A stretch of DNA of 64,000 nucleotides from Streptomyces sp. SCL15-4 (GTDB taxonomy: Bacteria > Actinomycetota > Actinomycetes > Streptomycetales > Streptomycetaceae). This document shows, in pieces, positions 25,281 through 34,012 of the stretch (position 1 is the stretch's first letter; every line of letters starts with the position of its first letter). Below the pieces are notes generated by a model. The model worked only from the letters and a program-made list of their open reading frames with translations. It ran no database searches and was not told the DNA's origin. A program made the translations under genes and the position numbers. Location of the stretch: positions 3,720,001-3,784,000 of the forward strand of contig NZ_JAOBTQ010000001.1 of the NCBI RefSeq assembly GCF_033366695.1, in the 5' to 3' direction.

Positions 25281-26201
25281 ATGCAGCGAGCAGACCAGCG
25301 AGACGACCGTGCCCAGCGACACCAGCGAGCCAAGCGCCTGCGCCACGCGCTTGTCTGCGCGGCAGCCGTTCCCGCGGTCCTGATCACCGCCGGCTGCTCC
25401 TCGGACTCCGGTGACGCCAAGGCCGGGTCCGGCGGCGAGAGCACCCGGCAGGCGGACCCCGGCACCACCAAGCCGTCGGCGAGCGCGTCGCCGACCGTGC
25501 GGCCCGCCGCATACGGCAAGCTGCCCGACGCGTGCGGCGCGCTGGCGAAGAAGACCCTGACCGACCTGGTGCCCGCGGGCGCGAAGTCGGCCAGGAAGGG
25601 CGGCTCGGACGAGCCGTCGTCGCGTGCCTCCTGCTCCTGGAACAGCCTGGACAACAACGGCGTCAAGGGCTCGCAGTTCCGCTGGCTGAACATCTCCCTG
25701 CTGCGCTTCGACTCGGACGTCACGCGGGGCGCCGCCGACGAGCAGGCGCACGCGTACTTCGGCCGGCAGGTGCAGGACGCCCAGTCGGTGGACGGCGCGA
25801 AGGGCACCAAGATGGTGCCGCTGTCCGGGATCGGCGCGGAGGCGGCCGCGGTGCGCTACGACCTGAAGAAGAAGGAAGGTCTCTTCAAGCAGCAGACGGT
25901 CGTCGCCCGGGTCGAGAACGTCGTGGTCACCCTGGACTACAACGGCGCCGGACTCGCGGGCGAGAAGACCCCGGACGCCGACGACCTGACGAAGGACGCC
26001 CAGAAGGCGCTGAAGGAGGTCGTGGCGTCGGTGTCGAAGGCCAACGGCGCGTCCGGCGAGCCGGATTCCCCGGCGTCGGACTCTCCCTCCGGGCCGGCCT
26101 CGACCTCCTCGAAGCCGGGCGCGAAGTCCGCCTCGCGGTCCCTCTCCAAGTCGCCCTCCGCCCGCGCGTCCGCGTCCGGGCCGGCCGTCAGGAAGAGCTG
26201 A
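25281..26201 (+). CDS. DUF3558-like lipoprotein, paralogue
   Basis: 306-residue lipoprotein related to the preceding gene. It has a basic N-terminus, a hydrophobic stretch and a lipobox-like TAGCSS near residue 42. The DUF3558-type part begins at GKLPDACGALAKKTLTDLVP, with the matching cysteine in ASCSWNSLDN. The C-terminus is a Ser/Ala/Lys/Pro-rich tail. The ATG at 25281 gives a start (MQRADQRD) parallel to that of the upstream paralogue (MQRKAYV); an ATG 15 bases earlier is also in frame. It is separated from the first copy by 115 bp, so it may have its own promoter. Confidence 0.8.
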   Translation: MQRADQRDDRAQRHQRAKRLRHALVCAAAVPAVLITAGCSSDSGDAKAGSGGESTRQADPGTTKPSASASPTVRPAAYGKLPDACGALAKKTLTDLVPAGAKSARKGGSDEPSSRASCSWNSLDNNGVKGSQFRWLNISLLRFDSDVTRGAADEQAHAYFGRQVQDAQSVDGAKGTKMVPLSGIGAEAAAVRYDLKKKEGLFKQQTVVARVENVVVTLDYNGAGLAGEKTPDADDLTKDAQKALKEVVASVSKANGASGEPDSPASDSPSGPASTSSKPGAKSASRSLSKSPSARASASGPAVRKS

Positions 26202-26256
26202 CCGTACGGTCGTAGCGGGTGACCGGTACCGCGTTCGCCGTACACGTGTGCCACCC

Positions 26257-26270
26257 TGTTGCGCGCAACA
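26257..26270. promoter_or_regulatory. Perfect 14-bp palindrome upstream of DUF2637 gene
   Basis: TGTTGCGCGCAACA reads the same on both strands and lies 24 bases upstream of the GTG start, in the promoter/leader region. A dimeric regulator site is the simplest reading; the binding protein is unknown. Confidence 0.5.
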
Positions 26271-26294
26271 ACACGCAAGGGGAGGGGAGTACGA

Positions 26295-27560
26295 GTGGCC
26301 GCGTCACCGCAGCTGACTCGGATGCACCGCGTTCTCATCGGCGTGGTCGTGACCGGTGCGCTGATCATCGCCGGTATCGGCTTCGCCGGTTCGTACGCGG
26401 CCGTCCGTGAGCTGGCCGTCAAGAAGGGCTTCGGGAACTTCTCCTATGTGTTCCCGGTGGGCATCGACGCGGGCATCTGTGTCCTCCTCGCCCTCGACCT
26501 GCTGCTGACCTGGATCCGCATCCCCTTCCCGCTGCTGCGCCAGACGGCGTGGCTGCTGACGGCGGCGACGATCGCCTTCAACGGCGCGGCCGCCTGGCCG
26601 GACCCGCTGGGCGTGGGCATGCACGCGGTGATCCCGGTGCTGTTCGTGGTGTCGGTCGAGGCGGCCCGGCACGCGGTCGGCCGCATCGCCGACATCACGG
26701 CGGACAAGCACATGGAGGGCGTCCGCCTCACCCGCTGGCTGCTCTCCCCGCTCCCGACGTTCCTGCTGTGGCGCCGCATGAAGCTGTGGGAACTGCGCTC
26801 CTACGAGCAGGTCATCAAGCTGGAGCAGGAACGTCTCGTCTACCAGGCCCGGCTGCGCTCCCGCTTCGGCCGCGCCTGGCGCCGCAAGGCCCCGGTGGAG
26901 TCCCTGATGCCGCTGCGCCTGGCACGCTACGGCGTCCCGCTCGCGGAGACGGCCCCGGCGGGCCTGGCCGCGGCGGGCATCGACCCGGTCCTCCTCCCCC
27001 CGGCCCCGCAGCCACAGGCCCTCGCCCCCGCCGTCGCCGACGACCGCACCCCCGCGGCGGCCCCCGCCCCGCGCCGACCGGCCTCCGCCGCCGGACAGCC
27101 GCCCGCCGAGGCACCCCCGGCGGACGAGCAGAGCCCCTGGTTCCAGGCCCCGCGCGAGGTCGAGTACCACGGCGGCTACGACCCCACCTACGACCCGATG
27201 CTCCAAGAACCCCAGTACGCCCCCGAGGAGCAGTACGAGAACTGGTACGAGGAGCAGGCCCCGGAGGACTTCCAGCAGCCCTCCCCGGAGGAGACGGGCA
27301 GCTTCCCGATCCCGGTCAGCCCGACCCGCACCCGCGAACTGGGCGAGGGCGGCCGCCCGGCCGAGCCGAACCCGACCGAGGAGGACTACTACCAGGTCTT
27401 CCGCAAGTCGATCGACGGCAGCTTCCCCACCCCGCACCAGTACGGCGAGGCGGTCGAGGCGACGTACGGCATCGCGCTCGCCCCGCGCGACGCCGACCGC
27501 ATGGTCAACCGCTTCACCAACCGCTTCAACGCGGAACTGGAAGAGGACCACATCGCGTAG
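26295..27560 (+). CDS. DUF2637 (SpdB-like) membrane protein
   Basis: 421-residue protein with four hydrophobic helices in the first 140 residues (DUF2637), a basic amphipathic region, a long Pro/Ala linker (about residues 210-290), an acidic Tyr/Glu/Gln-rich stretch and a C-terminal conserved domain ([25 protein letters not shown]). DUF2637 proteins resemble the SpdB spread proteins of Streptomyces conjugative plasmids, but this one sits in the chromosomal core next to lysS. The GTG start follows a GGAGGGGAG ribosome binding site. It converges with lysS onto a strong bidirectional terminator. Confidence 0.82.
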   Translation: MAASPQLTRMHRVLIGVVVTGALIIAGIGFAGSYAAVRELAVKKGFGNFSYVFPVGIDAGICVLLALDLLLTWIRIPFPLLRQTAWLLTAATIAFNGAAAWPDPLGVGMHAVIPVLFVVSVEAARHAVGRIADITADKHMEGVRLTRWLLSPLPTFLLWRRMKLWELRSYEQVIKLEQERLVYQARLRSRFGRAWRRKAPVESLMPLRLARYGVPLAETAPAGLAAAGIDPVLLPPAPQPQALAPAVADDRTPAAAPAPRRPASAAGQPPAEAPPADEQSPWFQAPREVEYHGGYDPTYDPMLQEPQYAPEEQYENWYEEQAPEDFQQPSPEETGSFPIPVSPTRTRELGEGGRPAEPNPTEEDYYQVFRKSIDGSFPTPHQYGEAVEATYGIALAPRDADRMVNRFTNRFNAELEEDHIA

Positions 27561-27590
27561 GACCGCATCGCCTGCGACCGCATGACGTGA

Positions 27591-27628
27591 CGGAAAAGGG
27601 GCCCTCCCGGAAGAGGGCCCCTTTTCCG
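27591..27628. terminator. Bidirectional terminator between DUF2637 gene and lysS
   Basis: A perfect 16-bp inverted repeat, 27591-27606 and 27613-27628, with a 6-base loop (CCGGAA). It starts with CGGAAAAGG and ends with CCTTTTCCG, so both directions have a T-run within the stem. It lies between two convergent stops (27560 and 27647). Confidence 0.9.
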
Positions 27629-27646
27629 ACTGCTTTTCCGTACGGG

Positions 27647-29389
27647 TTACTCCCCGAGCAGCGTCCGTACCCGCTCCTGGCCCACGGCCAGCAGCAGGGT
27701 GGGCAGGCGGGGGCCGGTGTCACGGCCGACGAGCAGGTGGTACAGCAGGGCGAAGAACGTCCGCTGGGCCGTCTTGATCTCCGGCGGCAGCTCCTTCGGC
27801 GTGGCGTCGGCGGAGAAGCCGGCCTGCACCTTCGGCACGCCGTACACGAGGTGGGTCAGCCCGTCGAGCGACCAGTGGTCGGCGAGCCCGTCCAGCAGCA
27901 GCCGCACGGACTGCCGGGACGCCTCGTCCAGGGACTTCAGCAGCTCGGCGTCGGGCTGCTCGCGCACGATGGTCCGCTGGTCGGCGGGCACGTACGTGTT
28001 GATCCACGCCTCCGCCTTGTCGTAGCGCGGGCGCGCCTCGTCCAGCGAGGCCAGCGGCTGCTCCGGGTCCAGCTCGGACAGGATCCGCAGCGCCTGGTCC
28101 CCGTGACCGGCGGTGATGTCGGCGACGGACGCCAGCGTGCGGTACGGCAGCGGGCGGGACGTCTTCGGCAGCTCACCGGCGGCGGTGCCGACGGCGCGGG
28201 TGTAGGCGGCGACGTCGGCCGGCAGCGCGGAGCCGTCGGCGACCTTCGCGGCCAGCTTGTCCCACTCGTCGTAGAGCCGCTGGATCTCCTGGTCGAAGGC
28301 GATCTTGAAGGACTGGTTGGGCCTGCGGCGGGCGTACAGCCAGCGCAGCAGCTGCGGCTCCATGATCTTCAGCGCGTCCGACGGAGTGGGCACGCCACCG
28401 CGCGAGGACGACATCTTCGCCATGCCGGAGATGCCCACGAAGGCGTACATGGGCCCGATGGGCTGCTCGCCGCCGAAGATCGGCACGATCTGCCCGCCGA
28501 CCTGGAAGCTGGAGCCCGGCGAGGAGTGGTCCACACCGCTGGGCTCGAAGATCACGCCCTCGTACGCCCAGCGCATCGGCCAGTCGACCTTCCACACCAG
28601 CTTGCCGCGGTCGAACTCGCTGAGCCGGACGGTCTCGGCGAAACCGCAGGCGGCGCAGGTGTACGCCAGCTCGGTGGTGTCGTCGTCGTAGGAGGTGACC
28701 GTCGTCAGGTCCTTCTCGCAGCCGCCGCAGTACGGCTTGTACGGGAAGTATCCGGCGGAGCCGGAGCTGCCGTCGTCCTCGGCCGCCGCGCCGGAGCCCT
28801 CCTCGGCCTCCAGCTCGGCCTCGTCCACCGCCTTCTGCTGCTGCTTCTTCGGCGCCTTCTTCGTCCGGTACTGGGCGAGGATCGCGTCGATGTCGCCGCG
28901 GTGCCTCATCGCGTGCAGGATCTGCTCGCGGTAGACACCGGAGGTGTACTGCGCGGTCTGGCTGATCCCGTCGAACTCCACGCCGAGCTGGGCCAGCGCC
29001 TCGACCATGGCGGCCTTGAAGTGCTCGGCCCAGTTCGGGTACGGCGAGCCCTTCGGCGCCGGGACCGAGGTCAGCGGCTTGCCGATGTGCTCGGCCCAGG
29101 CTTCCTCGTCGACCCCGGCGATGCCCTTCGGCACCTTGCGGTAGCGGTCGTAGTCGTCCCAGGAGATCAGGTGGCGGACCTCGCGGCCGCGGCGGCGGAT
29201 CTCGTCGGCGACCAGGTGCGGGGTCATGACCTCGCGGAGGTTGCCGAGGTGGATCGGACCCGAGGGGGAGAGTCCGGACGCGACGACGACCGGTTTGCCC
29301 GGGGCCCGGCGCTCCGACTCCTCGATGACCTCATCCGCGAAACGGGAGACCCAGTCGGTGGTCTCGGTGCTCTGAGCCACGATCGGCAC
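27647..29389 (-). CDS. lysS: Lysyl-tRNA synthetase, class I
   Basis: 580-residue class I lysine-tRNA ligase, the archaeal-like type kept by Streptomyces and some other bacteria in place of or beside class II LysS. The ATP-binding HIGH-like motif is in [16 protein letters not shown] and the KMSKS-like motif in [11 protein letters not shown] zinc ribbon appears as CGGCEKDL and CAACGF. A low-complexity insert rich in Lys, Gln, Glu and Ala (about residues 175-210) precedes the ribbon. The C-terminal helical region is the anticodon-binding domain. It is divergent from argS. Confidence 0.96.
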   Translation of the reverse strand: MPIVAQSTETTDWVSRFADEVIEESERRAPGKPVVVASGLSPSGPIHLGNLREVMTPHLVADEIRRRGREVRHLISWDDYDRYRKVPKGIAGVDEEAWAEHIGKPLTSVPAPKGSPYPNWAEHFKAAMVEALAQLGVEFDGISQTAQYTSGVYREQILHAMRHRGDIDAILAQYRTKKAPKKQQQKAVDEAELEAEEGSGAAAEDDGSSGSAGYFPYKPYCGGCEKDLTTVTSYDDDTTELAYTCAACGFAETVRLSEFDRGKLVWKVDWPMRWAYEGVIFEPSGVDHSSPGSSFQVGGQIVPIFGGEQPIGPMYAFVGISGMAKMSSSRGGVPTPSDALKIMEPQLLRWLYARRRPNQSFKIAFDQEIQRLYDEWDKLAAKVADGSALPADVAAYTRAVGTAAGELPKTSRPLPYRTLASVADITAGHGDQALRILSELDPEQPLASLDEARPRYDKAEAWINTYVPADQRTIVREQPDAELLKSLDEASRQSVRLLLDGLADHWSLDGLTHLVYGVPKVQAGFSADATPKELPPEIKTAQRTFFALLYHLLVGRDTGPRLPTLLLAVGQERVRTLLGE

Positions 29390-29515
29390 GTCCTTCTTTC
29401 TGAACAGGGTGAGACTCCATTCTCACAGACCGCCCGTCGACCGGGGAAACGGCTTTACCCCCCATGGGATACTGGGCGGGTCTATCCATCCACGAGGAGA
29501 ACGGCACCCACACCC

Positions 29516-31282
29516 ATGGCCTCGGTCACGTCCCTCAGCGACAACGTCCAGCAGCACCTCGCGTCCGCCCTGACGGCCACCCTGCCCGAGGCCGCCGGCG
29601 CGGACCCGCTGCTGCGACGAAGCGACCGGGCCGACTTCCAGGCCAACGGCATCCTGGCCCTGGCCAAGAAGGCGAAGGCGAACCCCCGCGAACTGGCGGC
29701 CCAGGTCGTCGGCCGGGTGGTGACGGGTGACGTGATCCAGGACGTCGAGGTCTCCGGCCCCGGCTTCCTCAACATCACGGTCTCGGACAAGGCGATCACC
29801 GAGAACCTGGCCGCGCGGTACGCGGACGACACCGGCCGCCTCGGCGTGCCGACCGCCGCGCACCCGGGCACCACGGTGATCGACTACGCCCAGCCGAACG
29901 TGGCCAAGGAGATGCACGTCGGCCACCTCCGCTCGGCGGTGATCGGCGACTCGGTCGTGCAGCTGCTGGAGTTCACCGGCGAGAACGTGGTCCGGCGTCA
30001 CCACATCGGCGACTGGGGCACCCAGTTCGGCATGCTCATCCAGTACCTGGACGAGCACCCGCACGAGCTGGACCACAAGGCCGGCGAGGTGACGGGCGAG
30101 GAGGCGATGTCGAACCTCGACCGCCTCTACAAGGCCGCGCGGAAGCTGTTCGACTCCGACGAGGAGTTCAAGACCCGGGCCCGCCGCCGGGTGGTGGACC
30201 TCCAGGCCGGCGACCCGCACACGCTCGCCATGTGGCAGAAGTTCGTGGACGAGTCGAAGATCTACTTCTTCTCCGTCTTCGAGAAGCTGGACATGGAGAT
30301 CCGGGACGCGGACATCGTCGGCGAGTCCGGTTACAACGACATGCTCGCGGAGACCTGCCGCCTGCTGGAGGAGTCGGGCGTCGCGGTCCGCTCCGAGGGC
30401 GCGCTCTGCGTGTTCTTCGACGACATCAAGGGCCCGGACGGCAACCCGGTCCCGCTGATCGTGCAGAAGTCGGACGGCGGCTACGGCTACGCGGCGACCG
30501 ACCTGTCCGCGATCCGCGACCGCGTCTTCAACCTCAAGGCGAACACCCTGCTGTACGTGGTGGACGCCCGGCAGGCCCTGCACTTCCGGATGGTCTTCGA
30601 GACCGCGCGCCGGGCCGGCTGGCTGGGCGACGACGTCACGGCGGTCCAGCTCGCCTTCGGCACGGTCCTCGGCAAGGACGGCAAGCCGTTCAAGACCCGT
30701 GCGGGCGAGACGATCCGCCTGGTCGACCTCCTGGACGAGGCGATCGAGCGGGCCTCGGCCGTGGTCCGGGAGAAGGCGCAGGACCTGTCCGAGGAGGAGA
30801 TCGCCGAGCGGGGCACCCAGGTCGGCATCGGCGCGGTGAAGTACGCGGACCTGTCGACGTCGGCGAACCGGGACTACAAGTTCGACCTGGACCAGATGGT
30901 CTCGCTGAACGGCGACACGTCCGTCTACCTCCAGTACGCCTACGCCCGTATCCAGTCCATCCTCCGCAAGGCCGGCGAGGTCCGCCCGGCGGCCCACCCG
31001 GAGCTGTCCCTGGCGGACGCCGAGCGCGCCCTCGGCCTCCACCTGGACTCCTTCGCGGAGACGGTCCGCGAGGCGGCCGCCGAGTACGCGCCGCACAAGC
31101 TGGCGGCGTACCTGTACCAGCTGGCGTCGCTGTTCACGACGTTCTACGACAAGTGCCCGGTGATCAAGCCGGCGCCGCCGAAGGACATCGCCGAGAACCG
31201 CCTCTTCCTCTCCGACCTCACGGCCCGCACCCTCCACCAGGGCATGACCCTGCTGGGCATCCGCACCCCCGAGAAGCTCTGA
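29516..31282 (+). CDS. argS: Arginyl-tRNA synthetase
   Basis: 588-residue class I synthetase charging tRNA-Arg. Domains in order: N-terminal Add1 domain for D-loop recognition, catalytic core with [19 protein letters not shown] (HIGH-type motif AKEMHVGH), and a C-terminal helical anticodon-binding domain. A canonical KMSKS is not evident, as is common in ArgRS. The ATG at 29516 starts the conserved N-terminus; a GAGGAGA purine tract is 16 bases upstream, a longer spacing than usual. It is divergent from lysS across 126 bp. The conflict-system operon begins 73 bp after its stop. Confidence 0.97.
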   Translation: MASVTSLSDNVQQHLASALTATLPEAAGADPLLRRSDRADFQANGILALAKKAKANPRELAAQVVGRVVTGDVIQDVEVSGPGFLNITVSDKAITENLAARYADDTGRLGVPTAAHPGTTVIDYAQPNVAKEMHVGHLRSAVIGDSVVQLLEFTGENVVRRHHIGDWGTQFGMLIQYLDEHPHELDHKAGEVTGEEAMSNLDRLYKAARKLFDSDEEFKTRARRRVVDLQAGDPHTLAMWQKFVDESKIYFFSVFEKLDMEIRDADIVGESGYNDMLAETCRLLEESGVAVRSEGALCVFFDDIKGPDGNPVPLIVQKSDGGYGYAATDLSAIRDRVFNLKANTLLYVVDARQALHFRMVFETARRAGWLGDDVTAVQLAFGTVLGKDGKPFKTRAGETIRLVDLLDEAIERASAVVREKAQDLSEEEIAERGTQVGIGAVKYADLSTSANRDYKFDLDQMVSLNGDTSVYLQYAYARIQSILRKAGEVRPAAHPELSLADAERALGLHLDSFAETVREAAAEYAPHKLAAYLYQLASLFTTFYDKCPVIKPAPPKDIAENRLFLSDLTARTLHQGMTLLGIRTPEKL

Positions 31283-31294
31283 CACCCACCCCTT

Positions 31295-31344
31295 AAGGTC
31301 TGTGGAGACCATCCGGTCCACCGGGTTCCGTCGCCACAGACCTT
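31295..31344 (+). promoter_or_regulatory. Long inverted repeat abutting the ribosome binding site of the SUKH-deaminase gene
   Basis: AAGGTCTGTGG (31295-31305) and CCACAGACCTT (31334-31344) are perfectly complementary with 28 bases between. The second arm ends exactly where the GAGGAA ribosome binding site (31345-31350) begins, five bases before the ATG at 31356. It could be the argS terminator, a DNA operator or a translational control stem. Confidence 0.6.
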
Positions 31345-31355
31345 GAGGAAGCCAG

Positions 31356-32231
31356 ATGCCCGAACGCGTCCCCGATCCGTCCGCGGCCCACTTCGGCGAG
31401 AACGGCATGCGCCGGTTCACGGTGCCCGGCACCTACGGGATACGGCTGCCCGAACCGGCCCGCGAGGCGCTGACCGGCACCGGGGTCCCCGTGCACGTGG
31501 CGCCGTACTTCACCGCGGCGGCGGAGACCGACGCACCCACCCTGGGCATGCTGGCCGGGCACCAGGGCGTGCCCGCGCCCGCCGGCCGGGAGAACTGGCT
31601 CCGGATCGGCACCGACCCGCTGGCCCACCTGTGCGTACGCCCGGACGGCGCGGTGCAGGCCGTGTTCCTGGGGCTCGACGAGGACGACATGTTCGTCAGC
31701 TCCGACGTCACGGCGTTCAACGCCTCGCTGACCGCGCTGGACCGGCGGTTGCCGGTGATCGCCGCCTCGGCGAGCCTGCCGGTGGCCGCCGCCGCGTTCC
31801 GCGAGCTGAACGCCGAACTCCGCACCATCGACGCCGCCGCCTTCGAGGAACGCGAGAGCTGGTGGCCGAGGGTGCTGGACGACGTACGGCACACCCTGAA
31901 CTTCCCGTTCTCCTCCGCCTTCGAGTACGTCGACGCGACGGGTGCCAAGCAGATCGTCACCGACGCCACGGGCCCTGGACGAGCACACCCGGAGGAACTG
32001 GTCTGGCAGCGGCTGCGGGCCGAGGGAGTGGCCCCGGAGCAGGTGCGCCAGGTGTACTGCGAACTGGAGCCGTGCATGATGCCCGGCCACTACTGCGCCG
32101 TATGGCTGCAATCCACCTTCCCGCACGCGGAGTTCACGCACGGCTTCGACTACGGCGCCACCGCCGGGTCGCGGGAGGAGGGTCTGAAGGAGCTGATCAC
32201 GTACGCCGCGCGGCAGGAGGGCGGACGATGA
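31356..32231 (+). CDS. SUKH-4 domain fused to a nucleotide/nucleic-acid deaminase domain
   Basis: 291-residue protein with two parts. Residues about 15-150 match the SUKH-4 immunity fold (LRIGTDPLAHLCVRPDG, then MFVSSDVTAFNASLTAL). Residues about 175-280 match the zinc-dependent deaminase fold of polymorphic toxin systems: AHPEEL supplies the ligand histidine and catalytic glutamate, and ELEPCMMPGHYC the two cysteines spaced by six. The following CAVWL and FTHGFDYG fit strand 4 and helix 4 of the deaminase core. No signal peptide is seen. Known SUKH proteins neutralise toxins, so this is either an immunity protein with an enzyme tail or a stand-alone effector. It overlaps the next gene by 4 bases. 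Confidence 0.78.
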   Translation: MPERVPDPSAAHFGENGMRRFTVPGTYGIRLPEPAREALTGTGVPVHVAPYFTAAAETDAPTLGMLAGHQGVPAPAGRENWLRIGTDPLAHLCVRPDGAVQAVFLGLDEDDMFVSSDVTAFNASLTALDRRLPVIAASASLPVAAAAFRELNAELRTIDAAAFEERESWWPRVLDDVRHTLNFPFSSAFEYVDATGAKQIVTDATGPGRAHPEELVWQRLRAEGVAPEQVRQVYCELEPCMMPGHYCAVWLQSTFPHAEFTHGFDYGATAGSREEGLKELITYAARQEGGR

Positions 32232-33919
32232 CCGGACCGGCGTGGTCCCGTCCGGCGGCGGGCCGGGAGCCGGCCGCCGCCGCGCTGCTGGCCTGGCTGG
32301 CCGATGCCGGCGCACCGCGTCTGTGTGTCGTCACCGGAAGCGCGGGCTGCGGTAAGTCGAGCCTGCTGGCGTGGCTGATCGGCCACGGGACGCGGGACGG
32401 GGAACGGCCGGAGCGCCGGGTGCACGGCTTCGTACCGCTCGCCGGCCAGACGGCCCTCACCGCCGCCTGGACGCTGGCCCGGCAGTTGTCGGTGGCCGCC
32501 CGCACCCCGGGCGAACTGCTGACCGCCCTGTCCGCCGACGACCGCCGAACGGTGCTCGTCCTGCCGGAGTTGCACGCGGCGGAGGACCCCGCCGCGCTCG
32601 CCGGACTCGTCGCGCGGCTGGCCGAGTCGCCGCACGTCCGGGTGCTGGTGGAGGTGCGGAGCGGCAGCGCGGAGGCCGGGGCCCTCACGAAGCCTCCCTC
32701 GGCGGTGATGGATCTCGACGAGACTCGGTGGACGGACCCGGAACGGTATGCGGCGTGGGCCGCCGGACGGCCGGCCACCGGGCCGGTGCCGCCACCGGAG
32801 CCCGAGACCGTCGACACCGTCGACCTGGACGACCCGGCCGCGGTCTGTGCAGTGGATCCCTGGCAGGTCTCCGTCCGCTACGAGCGCTCCGGGGACGGCC
32901 ACGGAGGTCTGCGCGCGGCCTGGCTGCGGGCCGGGGCGTCCCTGACCCATGAGCCGAACCCGGCCGACCGGGCCGTGGTCCTGCTCGCGGCGCTGGGCGA
33001 CGAAGCGGACCCGCGGCTGCCGGACAGGCTGGCCGGCCTGGCCGGCGGTGCCGCCTGGCGGGTCGTCTGGCGCAGGGTGCGCGGGGATGTCCGGCCGCCG
33101 TGGCCGGGACCGGCCCGCGCGCTGTCGTCCGGTCACGGCCGGCTCGCCGGTACGGCCGTCGTGGCGGACCACCAGGGCACCGTCCGGCTGGTCGGCGAGG
33201 CGGACGGTGCTCCGGTCGGCCGGCTGCCGGAGCCGGTGGGCCGGGTGGCCGCGCTCACCGTGACGGCCGGGGGCGACGTACTGGTCCTGGACACCCTGGG
33301 CGGGCTGCACCTCCGGCACGCTCCGGCCGCACCGCGGGCCACGGGCCTGGCGGCACTGCTGGAGGACGGTCCCACACCGCTGGAACGGCTGGTGGAAACG
33401 GTACGGGGCCGACTCCGGAACCGGCCTCGGACCCTGGCGGCCTGCGGTGACCTGCTGATCGTGGCGGACGATACGGGCCACCTGCACGCCTTCGCCTCCC
33501 GGAACGGGGAGACCGTCCCGGCCACGGTCCGTCTACACGAGGGCGCGGTGACCGCGCTGGCGGCGCTGGACCTCGCGCCGCCCGGAGAGGACGGGCCGGG
33601 CATCCCCCTGGTCTACAGCGGCGGTGCGGACGGCAAGGTACGCGCCTGGGGCCCCGGCACCGAGCCGCTCGCCGTGCCGGTCCGCTCGCGTACGTGCCCG
33701 GTGACAGCGCTGGCGGCAGCGGCTACCGGCACCGGGCCGGTGCTCGCCGTCGGCTGGGCGGACGGGCTGGTCGAGCACCATCGCCTGGACGACGACACGG
33801 TCCGCACCTACCGTCCCGGCCTCGCCGTCCACGCCCTCACCCTCACGGACTCGGGTGATCTGCTGATCGGCACGGACGAGACGCTGGTGTGCCTGCGTCC
33901 TGTCACAGTCGCGCCATAG
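32228..33919 (+). CDS. P-loop NTPase with a C-terminal beta-propeller-like region
   Basis: 563-residue protein. A Walker A motif (TGSAGCGKSSLLAWL) is at about residues 37-50, and a Walker B-like strand (RTVLVLPELH) near residue 105, in a STAND-like ATPase core that is short for the class. From about residue 300 onwards, repeated beta strands with VAVGWADG, VYSGGADGKVRAW and LLIGTDETLVCL suggest a WD40-type propeller of six or seven blades. STAND NTPases with propellers act as ligand-sensing switches in defence and signalling. The ATG overlaps the SUKH-deaminase stop, so the two are made together. The trigger and output are unknown. Confidence 0.75.
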   Translation: MTGPAWSRPAAGREPAAAALLAWLADAGAPRLCVVTGSAGCGKSSLLAWLIGHGTRDGERPERRVHGFVPLAGQTALTAAWTLARQLSVAARTPGELLTALSADDRRTVLVLPELHAAEDPAALAGLVARLAESPHVRVLVEVRSGSAEAGALTKPPSAVMDLDETRWTDPERYAAWAAGRPATGPVPPPEPETVDTVDLDDPAAVCAVDPWQVSVRYERSGDGHGGLRAAWLRAGASLTHEPNPADRAVVLLAALGDEADPRLPDRLAGLAGGAAWRVVWRRVRGDVRPPWPGPARALSSGHGRLAGTAVVADHQGTVRLVGEADGAPVGRLPEPVGRVAALTVTAGGDVLVLDTLGGLHLRHAPAAPRATGLAALLEDGPTPLERLVETVRGRLRNRPRTLAACGDLLIVADDTGHLHAFASRNGETVPATVRLHEGAVTALAALDLAPPGEDGPGIPLVYSGGADGKVRAWGPGTEPLAVPVRSRTCPVTALAAAATGTGPVLAVGWADGLVEHHRLDDDTVRTYRPGLAVHALTLTDSGDLLIGTDETLVCLRPVTVAP

Positions 33920-34012
33920 AGGCCGAAGGCGTCCTTGCGCCACCGCAACCGCCCCTGGTTACGCTCGTCTTACTCATACGATCATCAGGCGAATGAGAGG
34001 GCATTACGGGGG

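Noticed and set aside
22775..25810. Minus-strand frame of about 1000 codons over rtcB and the DUF3558 genes
   Set aside because: It shows no domain and overlaps well-supported genes in other frames; GC-rich antisense frames lack stops by chance.
26549..31282. A single plus-strand open frame of over 1500 codons running through DUF2637, lysS and argS
   Set aside because: Only its last 588 codons are argS. The rest is antisense to lysS or out of frame with DUF2637 and has the Arg/Gly/Pro composition of shadow frames in high-GC DNA.
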